Shown here: in pieces, positions 52,995 to 62,977 of the stretch
Numbering within the stretch: the stretch's first letter is position 1
Layout: every line of letters begins with the position of its first letter
Source of the DNA: Anaerocolumna sp. AGMB13025
GTDB taxonomy: Bacteria > Bacillota > Clostridia > Lachnospirales > Lachnospiraceae
Assembly: GCF_029689925.1 (NCBI RefSeq)
Contig: NZ_CP121445.1
Coordinates: 5,886,501-5,950,500, forward strand
Length of the DNA: 64,000 nt
Direction: 5' to 3'
Position numbers and translations under genes: made by a program
The notes under the pieces: generated by a model
Database searches by the model: none
Told to the model about the DNA's origin: nothing
The model's input: only the letters and a program-made list of their open reading frames with translations

Positions 52995-54455
52995 TTACTT
53001 AAGCTTTGGTCTGCTCTTATCCACCACTTTACTAAGGTCAAACAGATCCTTTAACCGTTCGGGGAATTGCAGCATAGCCTGTCCGTCTAAAGGACGTCTG
53101 GTCATTCTGACATAATCCTCCTTGACCTGAATCCATGGATCCTTATAAACACCGCAGAAATAATCAAAGCCCAGACTCTTGATATATTTAAATTTATCAC
53201 TTTCATAATGACCCATAGTAGTTTCAATATCGATTCCGAACGGGAATATATAGATATCCGTAGGTCCAATCAAAGAACCAACTTCCTTCATCCACCGGTC
53301 CGTATCTTTTTTGGTAAAGCTATAGGTTGCTTTACCCATATCTCTGTGTCCATAGCTGTGGGAAGCAAATTCCCAGCCCCATTCTTTCATAACCTTAACA
53401 ATCTTTTTAACGGTTTCCTGATCTTGTTTATAAGTTGGTGAAGTCGGATCATTGGTGCGGTACCCCATACTTCCTTCGTACCCGGTTAAAGCTATGATTC
53501 CTTTAGCACCTTTATAGGAAAAGTCCGGATGTTTATCAATAAAGGTTTCCAAAATAGGAACCATGTCATAATCTCCTACGGAAACTGTTCCGTCATCCAG
53601 CTTCATCTCTGTGGAGGGACGTCCGTTTTCATCTATTACAATTCTGTTAGCAAAACCATCATCGTTCATATACTCATAATAATTCACATCATCCTGGGAA
53701 ATAACAAAAGGCTTCTTATCCGGCGGCAGCATAATGTCTCCCGGCACGAATTTGGTCTTGCCATCTTCCCCTTTTACCTTCTTTGCAACATCATGTATGC
53801 TTACAATTACATAACCATCGTCATACATCTGCTGCATCATTTCATTAAATTCTCCGATGGTGGTCATATAATAATTATATCCGTTGGCTTCATAATCCCC
53901 ATCAAAGGCTTTTTTTGTATCTGCAACCAAAGTATGAAAGAAAATATGGTTGATCTGATTCACCGAATCATATGCACCGAAGGGCTTCAAGGTTTGTTTG
54001 GTCGCTTCATACCCTGCAATTGCCTTAGTCAGGGCATCATAATCCGTATAATTATCTCCGAAACTTTTAATTAAATCGATTGCTTTATCATAATCATACC
54101 CCAGTGCCAGCCTGTCCGCTTTCGCAACGAGGTCTGCAATTTTCTGCTCTGTCTCTTTTTCAGCAGCTTCTGCACTTTGCTGTTCCTGTTCTTCCGGTGT
54201 TAGGGTCGGCTCTTTTGTAGGGGAGTTCTTGACCTCTTCTGTATTTTGAGCACCGCCGGGCTTGTTATTATTATTATCATTCTTGTGTTTTCCAAAGCCG
54301 GGGAGCACCATATAAGCAAATCCCACTACAATGACAATGAGTACGATTGCTTCAATGATCAGTAAAGTCCGAAAACTTTTCTTCTTCGACTTATTCGAAT
54401 CTCTAAACGAATTCCTGTTATTTGGTTTTTGATTAAAATCATTATTCCCAGCCAT
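52995..54455 (-). CDS. Membrane-anchored polysaccharide deacetylase
   Basis: 486 aa. A basic N-terminus and one TM (about 30-50), a Lys/Glu-rich linker, a helical segment (about 95-160), then a NodB-like domain: the metal Asp is probably in FVISQDDVNYY, the His pair is in FASHSYGHRDMG (HxxxH type) and MTRRPLDG follows at the end. It would remove acetyl groups from peptidoglycan or another wall polymer outside the cell. Single gene; GGGAG before ATG. Confidence 0.88.
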   Translation of the reverse strand: MAGNNDFNQKPNNRNSFRDSNKSKKKSFRTLLIIEAIVLIVIVVGFAYMVLPGFGKHKNDNNNNKPGGAQNTEEVKNSPTKEPTLTPEEQEQQSAEAAEKETEQKIADLVAKADRLALGYDYDKAIDLIKSFGDNYTDYDALTKAIAGYEATKQTLKPFGAYDSVNQINHIFFHTLVADTKKAFDGDYEANGYNYYMTTIGEFNEMMQQMYDDGYVIVSIHDVAKKVKGEDGKTKFVPGDIMLPPDKKPFVISQDDVNYYEYMNDDGFANRIVIDENGRPSTEMKLDDGTVSVGDYDMVPILETFIDKHPDFSYKGAKGIIALTGYEGSMGYRTNDPTSPTYKQDQETVKKIVKVMKEWGWEFASHSYGHRDMGKATYSFTKKDTDRWMKEVGSLIGPTDIYIFPFGIDIETTMGHYESDKFKYIKSLGFDYFCGVYKDPWIQVKEDYVRMTRRPLDGQAMLQFPERLKDLFDLSKVVDKSRPKLK

Positions 54456-54933
54456 TTCTTTTCTCCCTACTATTTTTTATCCTTTTCACCATTGTTACCA
54501 TATAAAAATAAAATAATCAGGTTACTTTTATTATACCTAATATTTTTACTTCATATGCTATGTTCCGAATTTTAATCACCAAATAATACAGAATATTGTA
54601 AAGTCAGATTAAAATCTCCTATAAATTAGTTCATTATACCTAATATGTAATATTATAGCATATCCTCATTTACAAATCCTTACGTTTTTGTTAAATAATA
54701 TTTCATTTTCTTTGCATTTTAAATGCTTTTCTGTTAAAACTTTCACTTTATTACTTCTTTCAGTAAACTATGCCGTTTCCGTCGCAAAAAAGAATCAAAA
54801 CCAGGTTTTACTCCTGTATCCTATTACATAACAAAGTGCCTGGTACACCAGACACTAAGACTAAAACTAAACTCCTGTTAGGTCCTGTTTTTATTTTATA
54901 GGATATTTCAAATTACTTTCCTTTTTGTAAAAT
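54456..54933. other. Intergenic region with a short palindrome
   Basis: No gene. AGTGCCTGGT-ACACCAG-ACACT near 54834-54856 is a small imperfect palindrome of the GTGCCTGG type seen as dispersed repeats in clostridia. Otherwise AT-rich. Confidence 0.4.
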
Positions 54934-54974
54934 AAAAAAATCTGCCTCATAAGTCGGTCCATGTGGCAGATTTT
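54934..54974 (-). terminator. Terminator of the HPr-like gene
   Basis: On the minus strand AAAATCTGCC pairs with GGCAGATTTT and is followed by TTTATTTT, just after the stop codon at 54980. Confidence 0.88.
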
Positions 54975-54979
54975 ATATA

Positions 54980-55234
54980 CTATTTACTACTTAAATATTT
55001 TTCTATATTTTCCATTGCTACTTCTTCATCAGGACCATCAGCGGAAACAGTAACCTCTTCCCCTGCTGCCAATCCCAAGCTCATCATCCCCATAATGCTC
55101 TTGGCATTTACTTTTTTCTCATCGCATTCCACGTAAATGCTGCTTTCATATTGGCTGGCAACCTGTACTAATAAAGCAACCGGTCTTGCCTCTAATCCTG
55201 TAGGGATCTTAATTAATATTTTCTTTGTTACCAT
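54980..55234 (-). CDS. HPr-family protein lacking the active-site His (Crh-like)
   Basis: 84 aa, HPr fold. The canonical GLHARP has become GLEARP: residue 15 is Glu, so PEP/enzyme I-dependent phosphotransfer at this site is impossible. The regulatory Ser46 and its context (KSIMGMMSLG) are intact, so HprK should be able to phosphorylate it. This matches Bacillus Crh (Gln15) in logic, and Crh also lies after whiA. Role: CcpA-linked carbon control rather than sugar transport. The ATG overlaps the whiA end by 26 bp; own GGAGG. Confidence 0.9.
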   Translation of the reverse strand: MVTKKILIKIPTGLEARPVALLVQVASQYESSIYVECDEKKVNAKSIMGMMSLGLAAGEEVTVSADGPDEEVAMENIEKYLSSK

Positions 55235-56195
55235 AATTTACTTCCTCCTTCTGTTCCCTTAAGTTATCAGCTAAAATGCTTAGTTTACGCAGTCTGTGAT
55301 TTACACCGGATTTACCGATGGGCGGACTAAGCAATGCTCCTAATTCTTTTAATGAGCTTTCTGGGTATTCAATTCTCAGTGTCGCAATTTCTTCCAGTCC
55401 CTCAGTCAGTTCACTGAAGCCTATCTGATTTTTAATGTACAGTATATCATCAATCTGTTTGGTTGCCGCCATAACAGTTTTGTTAATGTTGGCCGCTTCA
55501 CAGTTAACCTGTCTGTTGATTGAATTCCTCATTTCCTTCAAAATCCGCACATTCTCCAGATTCATCAGTGCTACATGAGCTTCCATAATATTTAGCAAAT
55601 CAACGATTTGGGCGCCTTCTTTTACATATACCACGAAGTATTTTTTTCGGATAACAATTTTAGCGTCTATTTCAAAACTGTTAATAATCTCCTGTAGCTG
55701 CTTCGCCTTTGGTTCATTGGCTGCCACTATTTCGAAGTGATATGTCTTTTCCGGATCACTCATGGAACCGGCTGCTAAGAATGCTCCTCTTATAAATGCT
55801 CTTTTACAACAGACATTCTGGATTACAAGGTTGCTATTAATTGAAAGATTTTCACTGATTTCTTTGTTCTCATCTATCAATTTAGTCGCCTGCAGTACTT
55901 TTATTACAATATCATGGTCCATTATCACTAAACTATACATCTTGCTGGACTTTAAAAAAGTATTTCGCCTGATTGAAATTTCTGTATTAATATTAAATGT
56001 TTTTTTGATTAAAGTAAAGTACTTTCTTGCGACAGTTAAATTTTCCGTATGAATTTTCAAGATATAACGGTCATTTTCTGTTATTATAACTCGTCCGCAT
56101 AAACTGATTAATGCTGCTAATTCCGCTATCTGGCAATGTCTTGCAGGACTTATCTGTTTTGATAATTCTTCCTTAATATCTTTGGAAAATGACAT
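55209..56195 (-). CDS. whiA: DNA-binding protein WhiA
   Basis: 328 aa. N-terminal LAGLIDADG-like fold (no nuclease activity expected) and C-terminal helix-turn-helix (ATLRIEYPESSLKELGALL, SGVNHRLRKLSILA). It affects cell division and chromosome segregation in Bacillus and sporulation in Streptomyces. ATG 56195 is chosen since GAGGTG is 6 nt upstream; the GTG 9 nt earlier lies in that site. Part of murB-rapZ-whiA-HPr. Bacillus has yvcK between rapZ and whiA; here they are about 20 bp apart, so yvcK is absent. Confidence 0.95.
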   Translation of the reverse strand: MSFSKDIKEELSKQISPARHCQIAELAALISLCGRVIITENDRYILKIHTENLTVARKYFTLIKKTFNINTEISIRRNTFLKSSKMYSLVIMDHDIVIKVLQATKLIDENKEISENLSINSNLVIQNVCCKRAFIRGAFLAAGSMSDPEKTYHFEIVAANEPKAKQLQEIINSFEIDAKIVIRKKYFVVYVKEGAQIVDLLNIMEAHVALMNLENVRILKEMRNSINRQVNCEAANINKTVMAATKQIDDILYIKNQIGFSELTEGLEEIATLRIEYPESSLKELGALLSPPIGKSGVNHRLRKLSILADNLREQKEEVNYGNKENIN

Positions 56196-56216
56196 GGTAT
56201 TCACCTCACAAGAAAC

Positions 56217-57083
56217 CTATCTCTTTGCGTCTTTTTCTATGTCCCTATGTTCAACCTTTATTCCGTATGAAAGCTTTCCCAGTCTGCTTGTCAGCGCATT
56301 GGCAAGAGTAACAGAGCGGTGTTTTCCTCCGGTACAGCCAATACTGATTACCAGCTGGTTTTTTCCCTCCAGTATATAATTCGGGATTAAAAAGGTTATC
56401 ATATCTTCTAATTTATCTAAAAATGTTACAGCCATATCGGAACTCATAACGAAGTCCCTTACCGGTTTATCATTACCGGTCTGGTATTTCAGCTCCGGAT
56501 CATAAAAAGGATTCGGCAGGAACCTAACGTCAAATACCAAATCGGAATCCATTGGTATTCCGTATTTAAAGCCAAAAGATAAGACTGTAATAAAGAAATT
56601 GTTATATTTTTCATTCTTAAGGTATATTTTATCCACCTCAGATTTTAATTCACGGATCAGCATCTGGCTGGTATCTATAATTACGTCAGCTTTCTTTTTT
56701 ATAAATTCAAGCTTATCCCGCTCATCTTCAATCCCCTGTTCCACTCTCCCAGAACCGGATAAAGGATGGGTTCTCCTGGTTTCCTTATACCGCTTGACTA
56801 AAACCTCGGTCTTAGCATCCAGGAATAATATCTCATACTTGCATCTTTCCCGTTTCATCTGTTCCAAAACTTCATCTAATTCTTCCAGTGCCTGTCCGCT
56901 CCTTATATCAACACCTAAGGCCACCTTGTCAAACTCTTCGGAACCATTAACGGTAAGCTGAACAAGCTTGTAAATGAGTTGGATAGGAAGATTGTCTACA
57001 CAGAAATATCCGGCATCTTCTAGCATTTTTAATACCGAGCTTTTTCCTGCTCCGGACATGCCTGTTACAATAACCATCCTCAT
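56217..57083 (-). CDS. rapZ: RapZ (YvcJ) nucleotide-binding protein
   Basis: 288 aa. Walker A GMSGAGKSS at residues 8-16, Walker B-like LFLDA, and the conserved C-terminus IGCTGGKHRSVTLANAL with the GKHRS phosphate-binding motif. In E. coli RapZ controls GlmZ RNA decay and amino-sugar synthesis; in Gram-positives its target is less clear. Between murB (18 bp) and whiA, thus linking cell wall and carbon genes. Confidence 0.96.
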   Translation of the reverse strand: MRMVIVTGMSGAGKSSVLKMLEDAGYFCVDNLPIQLIYKLVQLTVNGSEEFDKVALGVDIRSGQALEELDEVLEQMKRERCKYEILFLDAKTEVLVKRYKETRRTHPLSGSGRVEQGIEDERDKLEFIKKKADVIIDTSQMLIRELKSEVDKIYLKNEKYNNFFITVLSFGFKYGIPMDSDLVFDVRFLPNPFYDPELKYQTGNDKPVRDFVMSSDMAVTFLDKLEDMITFLIPNYILEGKNQLVISIGCTGGKHRSVTLANALTSRLGKLSYGIKVEHRDIEKDAKR

Positions 57084-57100
57084 AGTAACCTCACATTCTG

Positions 57101-58018
57101 TTAGAATTCTCCTAAAAGTTTCACTTCCGGCTCTAACACAACTCCAAATTTATGATTAACGATTTCAATTACGTCAGAAATTAAAGTCCTAACCTCCAAA
57201 GCAGTGGCACCGCCTTTATTAATAACAAAGCCGCAATGTTTTTCAGAAACTTGAGCATTGCCTACCTGGTATCCCCGAAGTCCTGAATCCATAATCAGTT
57301 TTCCGGCGTAATAGCCTGCCGGTCTTTTAAAGGTGCTGCCGGCACTGGGGTACTCCAAAGGCTGTTTATCACGCCTTCTTGCATTAAGTTCATTGATTTT
57401 TTCTCTGATTTCTTCCTTATTTCCTGGTTCAAAGCCGAATAAAGCCTCTAAAACTATATAATTTTTCTCTTGAATGACAGTAGTACGATATCCCATCTTT
57501 AATTCGTCTTTTGTAAACCTTAGGATATTTCCCTCCTGGTCTGCTGCCAACGCTTCTAGGATTGTCATTTTGATTTCTCCGTCGTAGGCACCGGCATTCA
57601 TAGTAACTGCGCCGCCAAGGGTTCCCGGTATTCCGGCCGCAAATTCAAAGCCTGTCAGACTATGCTCTGCTATCTGACTTGCCAGTTTTGACAGGAGCAC
57701 TCCTGCCTGGGCCCTTACCGTATAGGATTCTTCCTCAAAGGTAACTTCACTGAAATCTTTGCCTAATTTTATTATGGTTCCCTGATATCCTTTATCGCTG
57801 ACTAAAAGATTGCTGCCATTCCCCATAATATAAAAGGGCATATCCTGAGCACGACACAGCTTTATGGTCTCCGTAATCTGGGATACACTTTCCGGCAAGG
57901 TCAAAAACCAGGCCGGACCTCCGATTTCAAAGGTAGTATGTTTCGCGAGAGGTTCTTCTATCAGTATCTGATTATCTTTAAGTACCGTTTTTAGTTTTTG
58001 ATAAAATGCCTCTTTCAT
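57101..58018 (-). CDS. murB: UDP-N-acetylmuramate dehydrogenase
   Basis: 305 aa. Reduces UDP-GlcNAc-enolpyruvate to UDP-MurNAc with NADPH and FAD. FAD-binding PMH-type N-domain (KHTTFEIGGPAWFL, GNGSNLLVSDKG), GIPGTLGGAVTMNAGAY, RRDKQPLEYPSAGSTFKRP with the proton-donor Ser, and a final Glu in LEPEVKLLG. Type II/III MurB by length. The upstream region is the repeated element also found before sfsA. Confidence 0.96.
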   Translation of the reverse strand: MKEAFYQKLKTVLKDNQILIEEPLAKHTTFEIGGPAWFLTLPESVSQITETIKLCRAQDMPFYIMGNGSNLLVSDKGYQGTIIKLGKDFSEVTFEEESYTVRAQAGVLLSKLASQIAEHSLTGFEFAAGIPGTLGGAVTMNAGAYDGEIKMTILEALAADQEGNILRFTKDELKMGYRTTVIQEKNYIVLEALFGFEPGNKEEIREKINELNARRRDKQPLEYPSAGSTFKRPAGYYAGKLIMDSGLRGYQVGNAQVSEKHCGFVINKGGATALEVRTLISDVIEIVNHKFGVVLEPEVKLLGEF

Positions 58019-58253
58019 AATTTACACCCATCGCATATCCCAGACCACCCTGGGATACTGCCACAAATAAGAATGTGTGAAAGATTCTTTGTGTGGTAAC
58101 CTTTCTTATTATAAATTTCTTCACACTTCCAAACATGATGCCGCGTTGCGGCATCTCAGATAATAAAGGAAGAAGTTTGAAATGAGCATCCTTCGTGCTC
58201 ATTATAGAGCTCTTCCAGTGTGAAGATGCTCTTTTTCTTCACACTTGCTCTCA
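58019..58253 (-). repeat. 5' element shared with sfsA, murB copy with insertion
   Basis: The murB-proximal part (58019-58131) matches the sfsA element, including ATCCCAG/CTGGGAT hairpin, TTATTTGTGGCA, GAATCTTTCACACATTC and GGGTGTAAATT at the ATG. It is then split by about 113 bp flanked by TTCTTCACACTT direct repeats; the insert has two perfect hairpins (GATGCCGC/GCGGCATC and AATGAGCA/TGCTCATT). Homology resumes at TTCACACTTGCTC. Confidence 0.7.
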
Positions 58254-58411
58254 TCGCATATAAAAACTCCTGATCCGTTATTATAAAAACGGCTCCGGAA
58301 AAAATAAAGTAAACAATTAAATTGGATATTATCTTTGAAAATTTTCTTTTCTGTTATTTAGTATATGCTTTCCCTTAACTTTTATATGTTAGTACAATGT
58401 ACCATAATTCC

Positions 58412-59356
58412 TTATTTGCCGATGATAAGTTTTGCACTTCCATAGATACCTGCATCATTGCCTAATTCAGCAAGTTTGAAATCTTTATTTTTTAAAGCGA
58501 ATAATACATTATTATCATAATATTTTTTAATCTTCTCTGTTAACATGGTACCGGCTTTGGATACGCCTCCTCCGATAACAAAGGCCTGTGGGTCTACCAC
58601 ATGGGCAATATGGGACATGGCTATGGCAAGATATCTGCATAACTGCTCTACCAGCTTATTCGACAAATCATCGCCTTCTTTGGCATAATCAAAGATTGCT
58701 TTGGCGGATAAATGAGAAACCTCTCTTAATTTGGAGGGCTCTTTGGATTTCTCCAACATCCTCTTAGCTTCTTTTACAATACCCGTTGCCGAGGCAAACT
58801 GCTCTAAACATCCTTTTCTGCCGCAGTTACAGCTGTCTTCTTCTTCAAAATTAACGGTAATATGTCCGATTTCACCTGCCGCACCATTACTGCCGGTTAG
58901 AATTTCGCCATTTAAAATAACTCCGCCGCCAACACCGGTGCCAAGGGTTACCATAATCAGATTTTTATAACCTCTGCCGCCGCCCTGCCACATTTCTCCT
59001 AAGGCTGCTACGTTAGCGTCATTCCCAACTTTGGTCTCAAATCCGGTCAGACGTCTGGTTTCCTCTGCAACATTAAAAACTCCCCACCCTAAATTAACAC
59101 AGTGGATTACGGTTCCATCCTCCGTTACAGGACCTGGTACACCGATTCCGATACCGATAATATTGTCCCTGTTAAGCTTACCATCTACAATCTTTTTATT
59201 CACAGAAGCGGCTACATCTTCTAATATATGGCTTCCATTCTCTTCTTTGTTGGTAGGTATCTCCCACTTGTCAAGCAGATCGCCTTTATCCGTAAAAAGT
59301 CCTAATTTAACTGATGTTCCCCCGATATCAATACCAAAACACAATCTTTCCATCAT
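58412..59356 (-). CDS. ROK-family glucokinase
   Basis: 314 aa. N-terminal FGIDIGGTSVKLGLF phosphate loop, GIGVPGPV, a glucose-binding GNDANVAALGE, and the ROK zinc motif CNCGRKGCLEQFAS with GEIGHI. No helix-turn-helix, so it is an enzyme (glucose to glucose 6-phosphate) rather than a repressor. GAGG is upstream; the start may be the first or second ATG. Lies between murB and hprK. Confidence 0.94.
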   Translation of the reverse strand: MMERLCFGIDIGGTSVKLGLFTDKGDLLDKWEIPTNKEENGSHILEDVAASVNKKIVDGKLNRDNIIGIGIGVPGPVTEDGTVIHCVNLGWGVFNVAEETRRLTGFETKVGNDANVAALGEMWQGGGRGYKNLIMVTLGTGVGGGVILNGEILTGSNGAAGEIGHITVNFEEEDSCNCGRKGCLEQFASATGIVKEAKRMLEKSKEPSKLREVSHLSAKAIFDYAKEGDDLSNKLVEQLCRYLAIAMSHIAHVVDPQAFVIGGGVSKAGTMLTEKIKKYYDNNVLFALKNKDFKLAELGNDAGIYGSAKLIIGK

Positions 59357-59457
59357 TCTTATCCTCTTTGTTATTTATTCTGTCTTTTCTTATTAAACAA
59401 TGCCATTTAAACAGTCCATCTCTTATATCCTATGGGTTTACACAGATTGGAACAGCT

Positions 59458-60399
59458 TTATTCTTCCTCAAGTTTTGCTTTTTTCATAAGATTATTCGTA
59501 ACACGGTTATATAATTCCTGGGCAGCATTATATCCCATCTTCTTCTGCCTGTAATTAACCGCTGCAGATTCGCAGATAATCGCCAGATTTCTGCCGGGTC
59601 TTATAGGAATGGAGTGGCATACTACCTTATTGCCAAGGAATTCCGTATATTGTTCTTCCAGCCCTAATCTGTCATATTCCTGGTCTTTGTTCCACTCCTC
59701 CAGTTTAATAACCAAATCAATGGATTGGGTATTCTTAACACTTTCAACACCAAACAGCGTTTTCACATCTATAATACCAATACCCCTAAGTTCAATAAAG
59801 TGCCTTGTGATATCCGGCGCCGTACCAATTAAGGTATCATCACTTACTTTTTTAATCTCTACCACGTCATCTGTAACCAGACGGTGACCGCGCTTAATTA
59901 ACTCCAGGGCGGCTTCACTTTTACCGATTCCGCTTTCCCCCATAATCAGGATACCTTCACCGTAAACATCAACCAAAACACCATGAATGGAGATTCTGGG
60001 TGCCAGTTCCACATTCAGCCAGCGGATTACTTCTGCCATAAAGGAAGAGGTGGTCTTCCCAGTCCGTAAAATCGGTACTTCTTTTTCGGTGGCCATCTGT
60101 ATGAGTTCCGGTGCCACTTCAATATTTCTGCAGAATACGATACAGGGAACTTTATAATCCATAAGCCTGGACATAATTCCAAGACCATGATCTTTCTCCA
60201 TCTTCTGCATATATGCGTATTCCACATGACCGATGACCTGAACACGATCGGAATCAAAGTAATCAAAGAATCCGGCAAGCTGCAGGGCAGGGCGGTTCAC
60301 GTCCGGCTGGCTTAATTTTATAGATCTTAACTCGATATCAGGTGTAACATTTTCAAGATTCATCTTTTCAATTAATTTTGACAATCGTACCGTATACAT
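59458..60399 (-). CDS. hprK: HPr kinase/phosphorylase
   Basis: 313 aa. Catalytic half has P-loop GESGIGKSEAA near 155, the metal/catalytic HRLVTDDVVEI and the HprK signature ELRGIGIIDVKTLFG; N-terminal half has the MurF-like fold. It phosphorylates HPr and Crh on Ser46 when sugar is plentiful. ATG 60399 is chosen from AAAGGA upstream; the longer frame lacks a site. The HPr-like protein with intact Ser46 is encoded 4.2 kb downstream, a likely substrate. Confidence 0.96.
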   Translation of the reverse strand: MYTVRLSKLIEKMNLENVTPDIELRSIKLSQPDVNRPALQLAGFFDYFDSDRVQVIGHVEYAYMQKMEKDHGLGIMSRLMDYKVPCIVFCRNIEVAPELIQMATEKEVPILRTGKTTSSFMAEVIRWLNVELAPRISIHGVLVDVYGEGILIMGESGIGKSEAALELIKRGHRLVTDDVVEIKKVSDDTLIGTAPDITRHFIELRGIGIIDVKTLFGVESVKNTQSIDLVIKLEEWNKDQEYDRLGLEEQYTEFLGNKVVCHSIPIRPGRNLAIICESAAVNYRQKKMGYNAAQELYNRVTNNLMKKAKLEEE

Positions 60400-60576
60400 A
60401 ATTATTCCTTTCTCCGCTGCCGTATTCGAACCATTCGGCATACCTGGCAACGAACCGAAATTCTGCTCTATAAAAGAAATGTCTTCCATTTCATTATATC
60501 AAAATCTAGACTTATTCTAACACAGACCCTCCTAAGATGTAAATAACTTTATCAAAACACAGAAGAAACGTACCTG

Positions 60577-62433
60577 TCAGTGGAAGAAATCATATACCTG
60601 CCTGGCAGAGCGCATATTCATGGTCTCCACCACCGCCAGCTCCTCTACCGTAGCGGCTTTGATTGCCTCTAAGGACTGATAATGCTTCATCAGGGCACGC
60701 CTTCTGGTGGTTCCGATGCCTTCTATGTCATCCAAAATAGAATGAACCTGAGCCTTACCCCGAAGCTGTCTGTGGTATTCAATTGCAAAGCGGTGGGTTT
60801 CATCCTGTATTCGGGTGATTAGCTTAAATGCTTCACTGCTGTGGTCAAGGGGTATTTCTTCATTATGGAATAAAAGTCCCCTGGTCCGGTGATTGTCATC
60901 CTTAACCATACCGCAGACGGGAATGTCCATCTTTAAATCCGCCAGTACCTTTTCCGCAATATTCACCTGACCTTTCCCGCCATCCATCATAATCAGATCC
61001 GGATACCGGTTAAAACTTCCGTAGCCATCCAGTTTTTTCTCCTTTAGTTCCTCATCTTCCTTTAACCCATGGGTAAGACGCCTTGTTAATACCTCCTGCA
61101 TAGACGCGTAATCGTCGGGACCTTTCACCCATTTTATCTTAAATTTACGGTAATCATTCCGTTTTGGTTTTCCGTTCTCATAAACTACCATAGAACCTAC
61201 AGATTCAAAGCCGCTTATATTGGAAATATCAAAGGCTTCAATACGGGATAAACCTGGTATATTAAGCATTTCTGCAATCTGTCCCAGAGCGCCGATGGTT
61301 TTGGCTTCTTCCCGTTTAATCTTTTCCGCATCTTGCTGCAATACCATAGAGGCATTCTTCCTGGCCAGTTCCACCAATCGTTCCTTTTCCCCTTTTACAG
61401 GTACTTTAATGTACACCTTCTGACCCCGCTTGGAGGCAAGCCATTCCTCAATGATTTCCTGTTCCTCCAGGGCTTCGCTTAAAATCAATTCTCTTGGAAT
61501 AAAAGGGGTTCCGGCATAGAACTGCTTTACAAAGCTGGTCATAACACTGCTCTTTGTCTCATGTTCCACTCCGGTTAAGTAAAAATGTTCCCTGCCGATT
61601 AATTTGCCGTTTCGGATAAAAAATACCTGTACCACCGCTTCATCTCCGGCCGAAGCACTGGCAAGGATATCCCTGTCCTCAAACTCTCCGCTGGTTATCT
61701 TTTGCTTCTCAGAAATCTGTTTTACGCTATTTAACAGATCTCTGTATTCCGCCGCATTCTCATATTCCATATTCAGGGCGGCATCATTCATTTTCTGTTC
61801 CAGTTGTTTTGTAATAAGAGAAAAATTCCCGTTTAGGAATTCTAACACCTGATTAACAGATTCTCTGTAGTCTTCTTCTGAAATATAGCCCTGACAGGGC
61901 GCTTTGCACTGCTTGATATGATAATAAAGACAAGGTCTTTCCTTCCCGATATCCCTTGGAAGATTCCGGTTGCAGGATCTGGTAAAGAAGATTTTTCTTA
62001 TAAGCTCAATGGTATCCTTGACGGATTTGGCACTGGTGTAAGGACCGAAGTACTTTGCTTTATCTTTTCCCCTTTCTCTGGCAAACAGTATCCTGGGATA
62101 AGCCTCTTGGACGGTAACCTTAATATAAGGATAATTTTTATCATCCTTAAGCATGGTATTATATTTGGGTCTATGTTCTTTAATCAAATTGCTTTCTAAG
62201 ACCAGGGCTTCTAATTCGGAATCCGTTATGATATATTCAAAATACTGAATCCTGGCTACCATCTGTTGAATTTTGGGAGTTAAATTCCTGCTGCTCTGAA
62301 AATACTGCCTTACGCGGTTCTTAAGGCTGATGGCTTTGCCTACATAGATAATGGTATCATGCTTGTCATGCATAATATATACACCCGGCTTGGCAGGAAG
62401 CTTCTTTAATTCCTCTTCTATGTTAAAATACAT
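60577..62433 (-). CDS. uvrC: Excinuclease ABC subunit C
   Basis: 618 aa. GIY-YIG nuclease at the N-terminus ([20 protein letters not shown]), cysteine-rich region ([10 protein letters not shown]...[15 protein letters not shown]), UVR domain near 205-240 binding UvrB, RNase H-like C-terminal nuclease ([21 protein letters not shown]) and helix-hairpin-helix at the end. Makes both incisions in nucleotide-excision repair. All parts look intact. AAGGAG before ATG. Confidence 0.97.
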   Translation of the reverse strand: MYFNIEEELKKLPAKPGVYIMHDKHDTIIYVGKAISLKNRVRQYFQSSRNLTPKIQQMVARIQYFEYIITDSELEALVLESNLIKEHRPKYNTMLKDDKNYPYIKVTVQEAYPRILFARERGKDKAKYFGPYTSAKSVKDTIELIRKIFFTRSCNRNLPRDIGKERPCLYYHIKQCKAPCQGYISEEDYRESVNQVLEFLNGNFSLITKQLEQKMNDAALNMEYENAAEYRDLLNSVKQISEKQKITSGEFEDRDILASASAGDEAVVQVFFIRNGKLIGREHFYLTGVEHETKSSVMTSFVKQFYAGTPFIPRELILSEALEEQEIIEEWLASKRGQKVYIKVPVKGEKERLVELARKNASMVLQQDAEKIKREEAKTIGALGQIAEMLNIPGLSRIEAFDISNISGFESVGSMVVYENGKPKRNDYRKFKIKWVKGPDDYASMQEVLTRRLTHGLKEDEELKEKKLDGYGSFNRYPDLIMMDGGKGQVNIAEKVLADLKMDIPVCGMVKDDNHRTRGLLFHNEEIPLDHSSEAFKLITRIQDETHRFAIEYHRQLRGKAQVHSILDDIEGIGTTRRRALMKHYQSLEAIKAATVEELAVVETMNMRSARQVYDFFH

Positions 62434-62977
62434 GGCATACTCCTTTTATGTGGGGTAACTTTGGAACGTGCTTAGAACGGACCTGATATTTCTTACCTTT
62501 AAATCCTGTCCTAAGCTTATCTCTACTCCTATTATATTACATTTTGTGTAGAAATAACAGCGTATGGTATGGGTTTAAACTTAAAAAATAACAAGTCCGT
62601 TCTCTGAGTGGCATATATTGGTATGAATCTTTGGCTGTCTTCCATAAAACAATTGAACATGGATGATAATCAAGCCTGTATAACTATATTGAAAAACTAA
62701 ACTAGTATATGAGAGATTCAAAAAATCTAATTTACGTATAGTATGATTATCGGCTTAAATAGCATTTTGGAAGCTTTTCCCGCCTTTTCCGGCCTTTTCC
62801 AGTTTTCCAGAAACGCTATATTTTAAAAACCTCTTATATCCCAAAGCCCAAACAGCACGGCTTGATTTTGGATTAGATTTTTGACTTAATAGCGTTCTTG
62901 TACGGAGGGCAAAAATCAGATTGAATATACTGATATTACTATACCTGATATGTGATTTTTAACACTCAACTTATATA
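62434..62977. other. Intergenic region between ftsH and uvrC
   Basis: No gene. A short TTTTCC(G/A)GCC repeat lies at 62768-62812. I see no clear terminator for ftsH. Confidence 0.45.

Noticed and set aside
57978-58202. 74-codon minus-strand ORF overlapping the murB start
   Set aside because: Lies wholly in the repeated 5' element and its insertion; the same frame is not kept in the sfsA copy.
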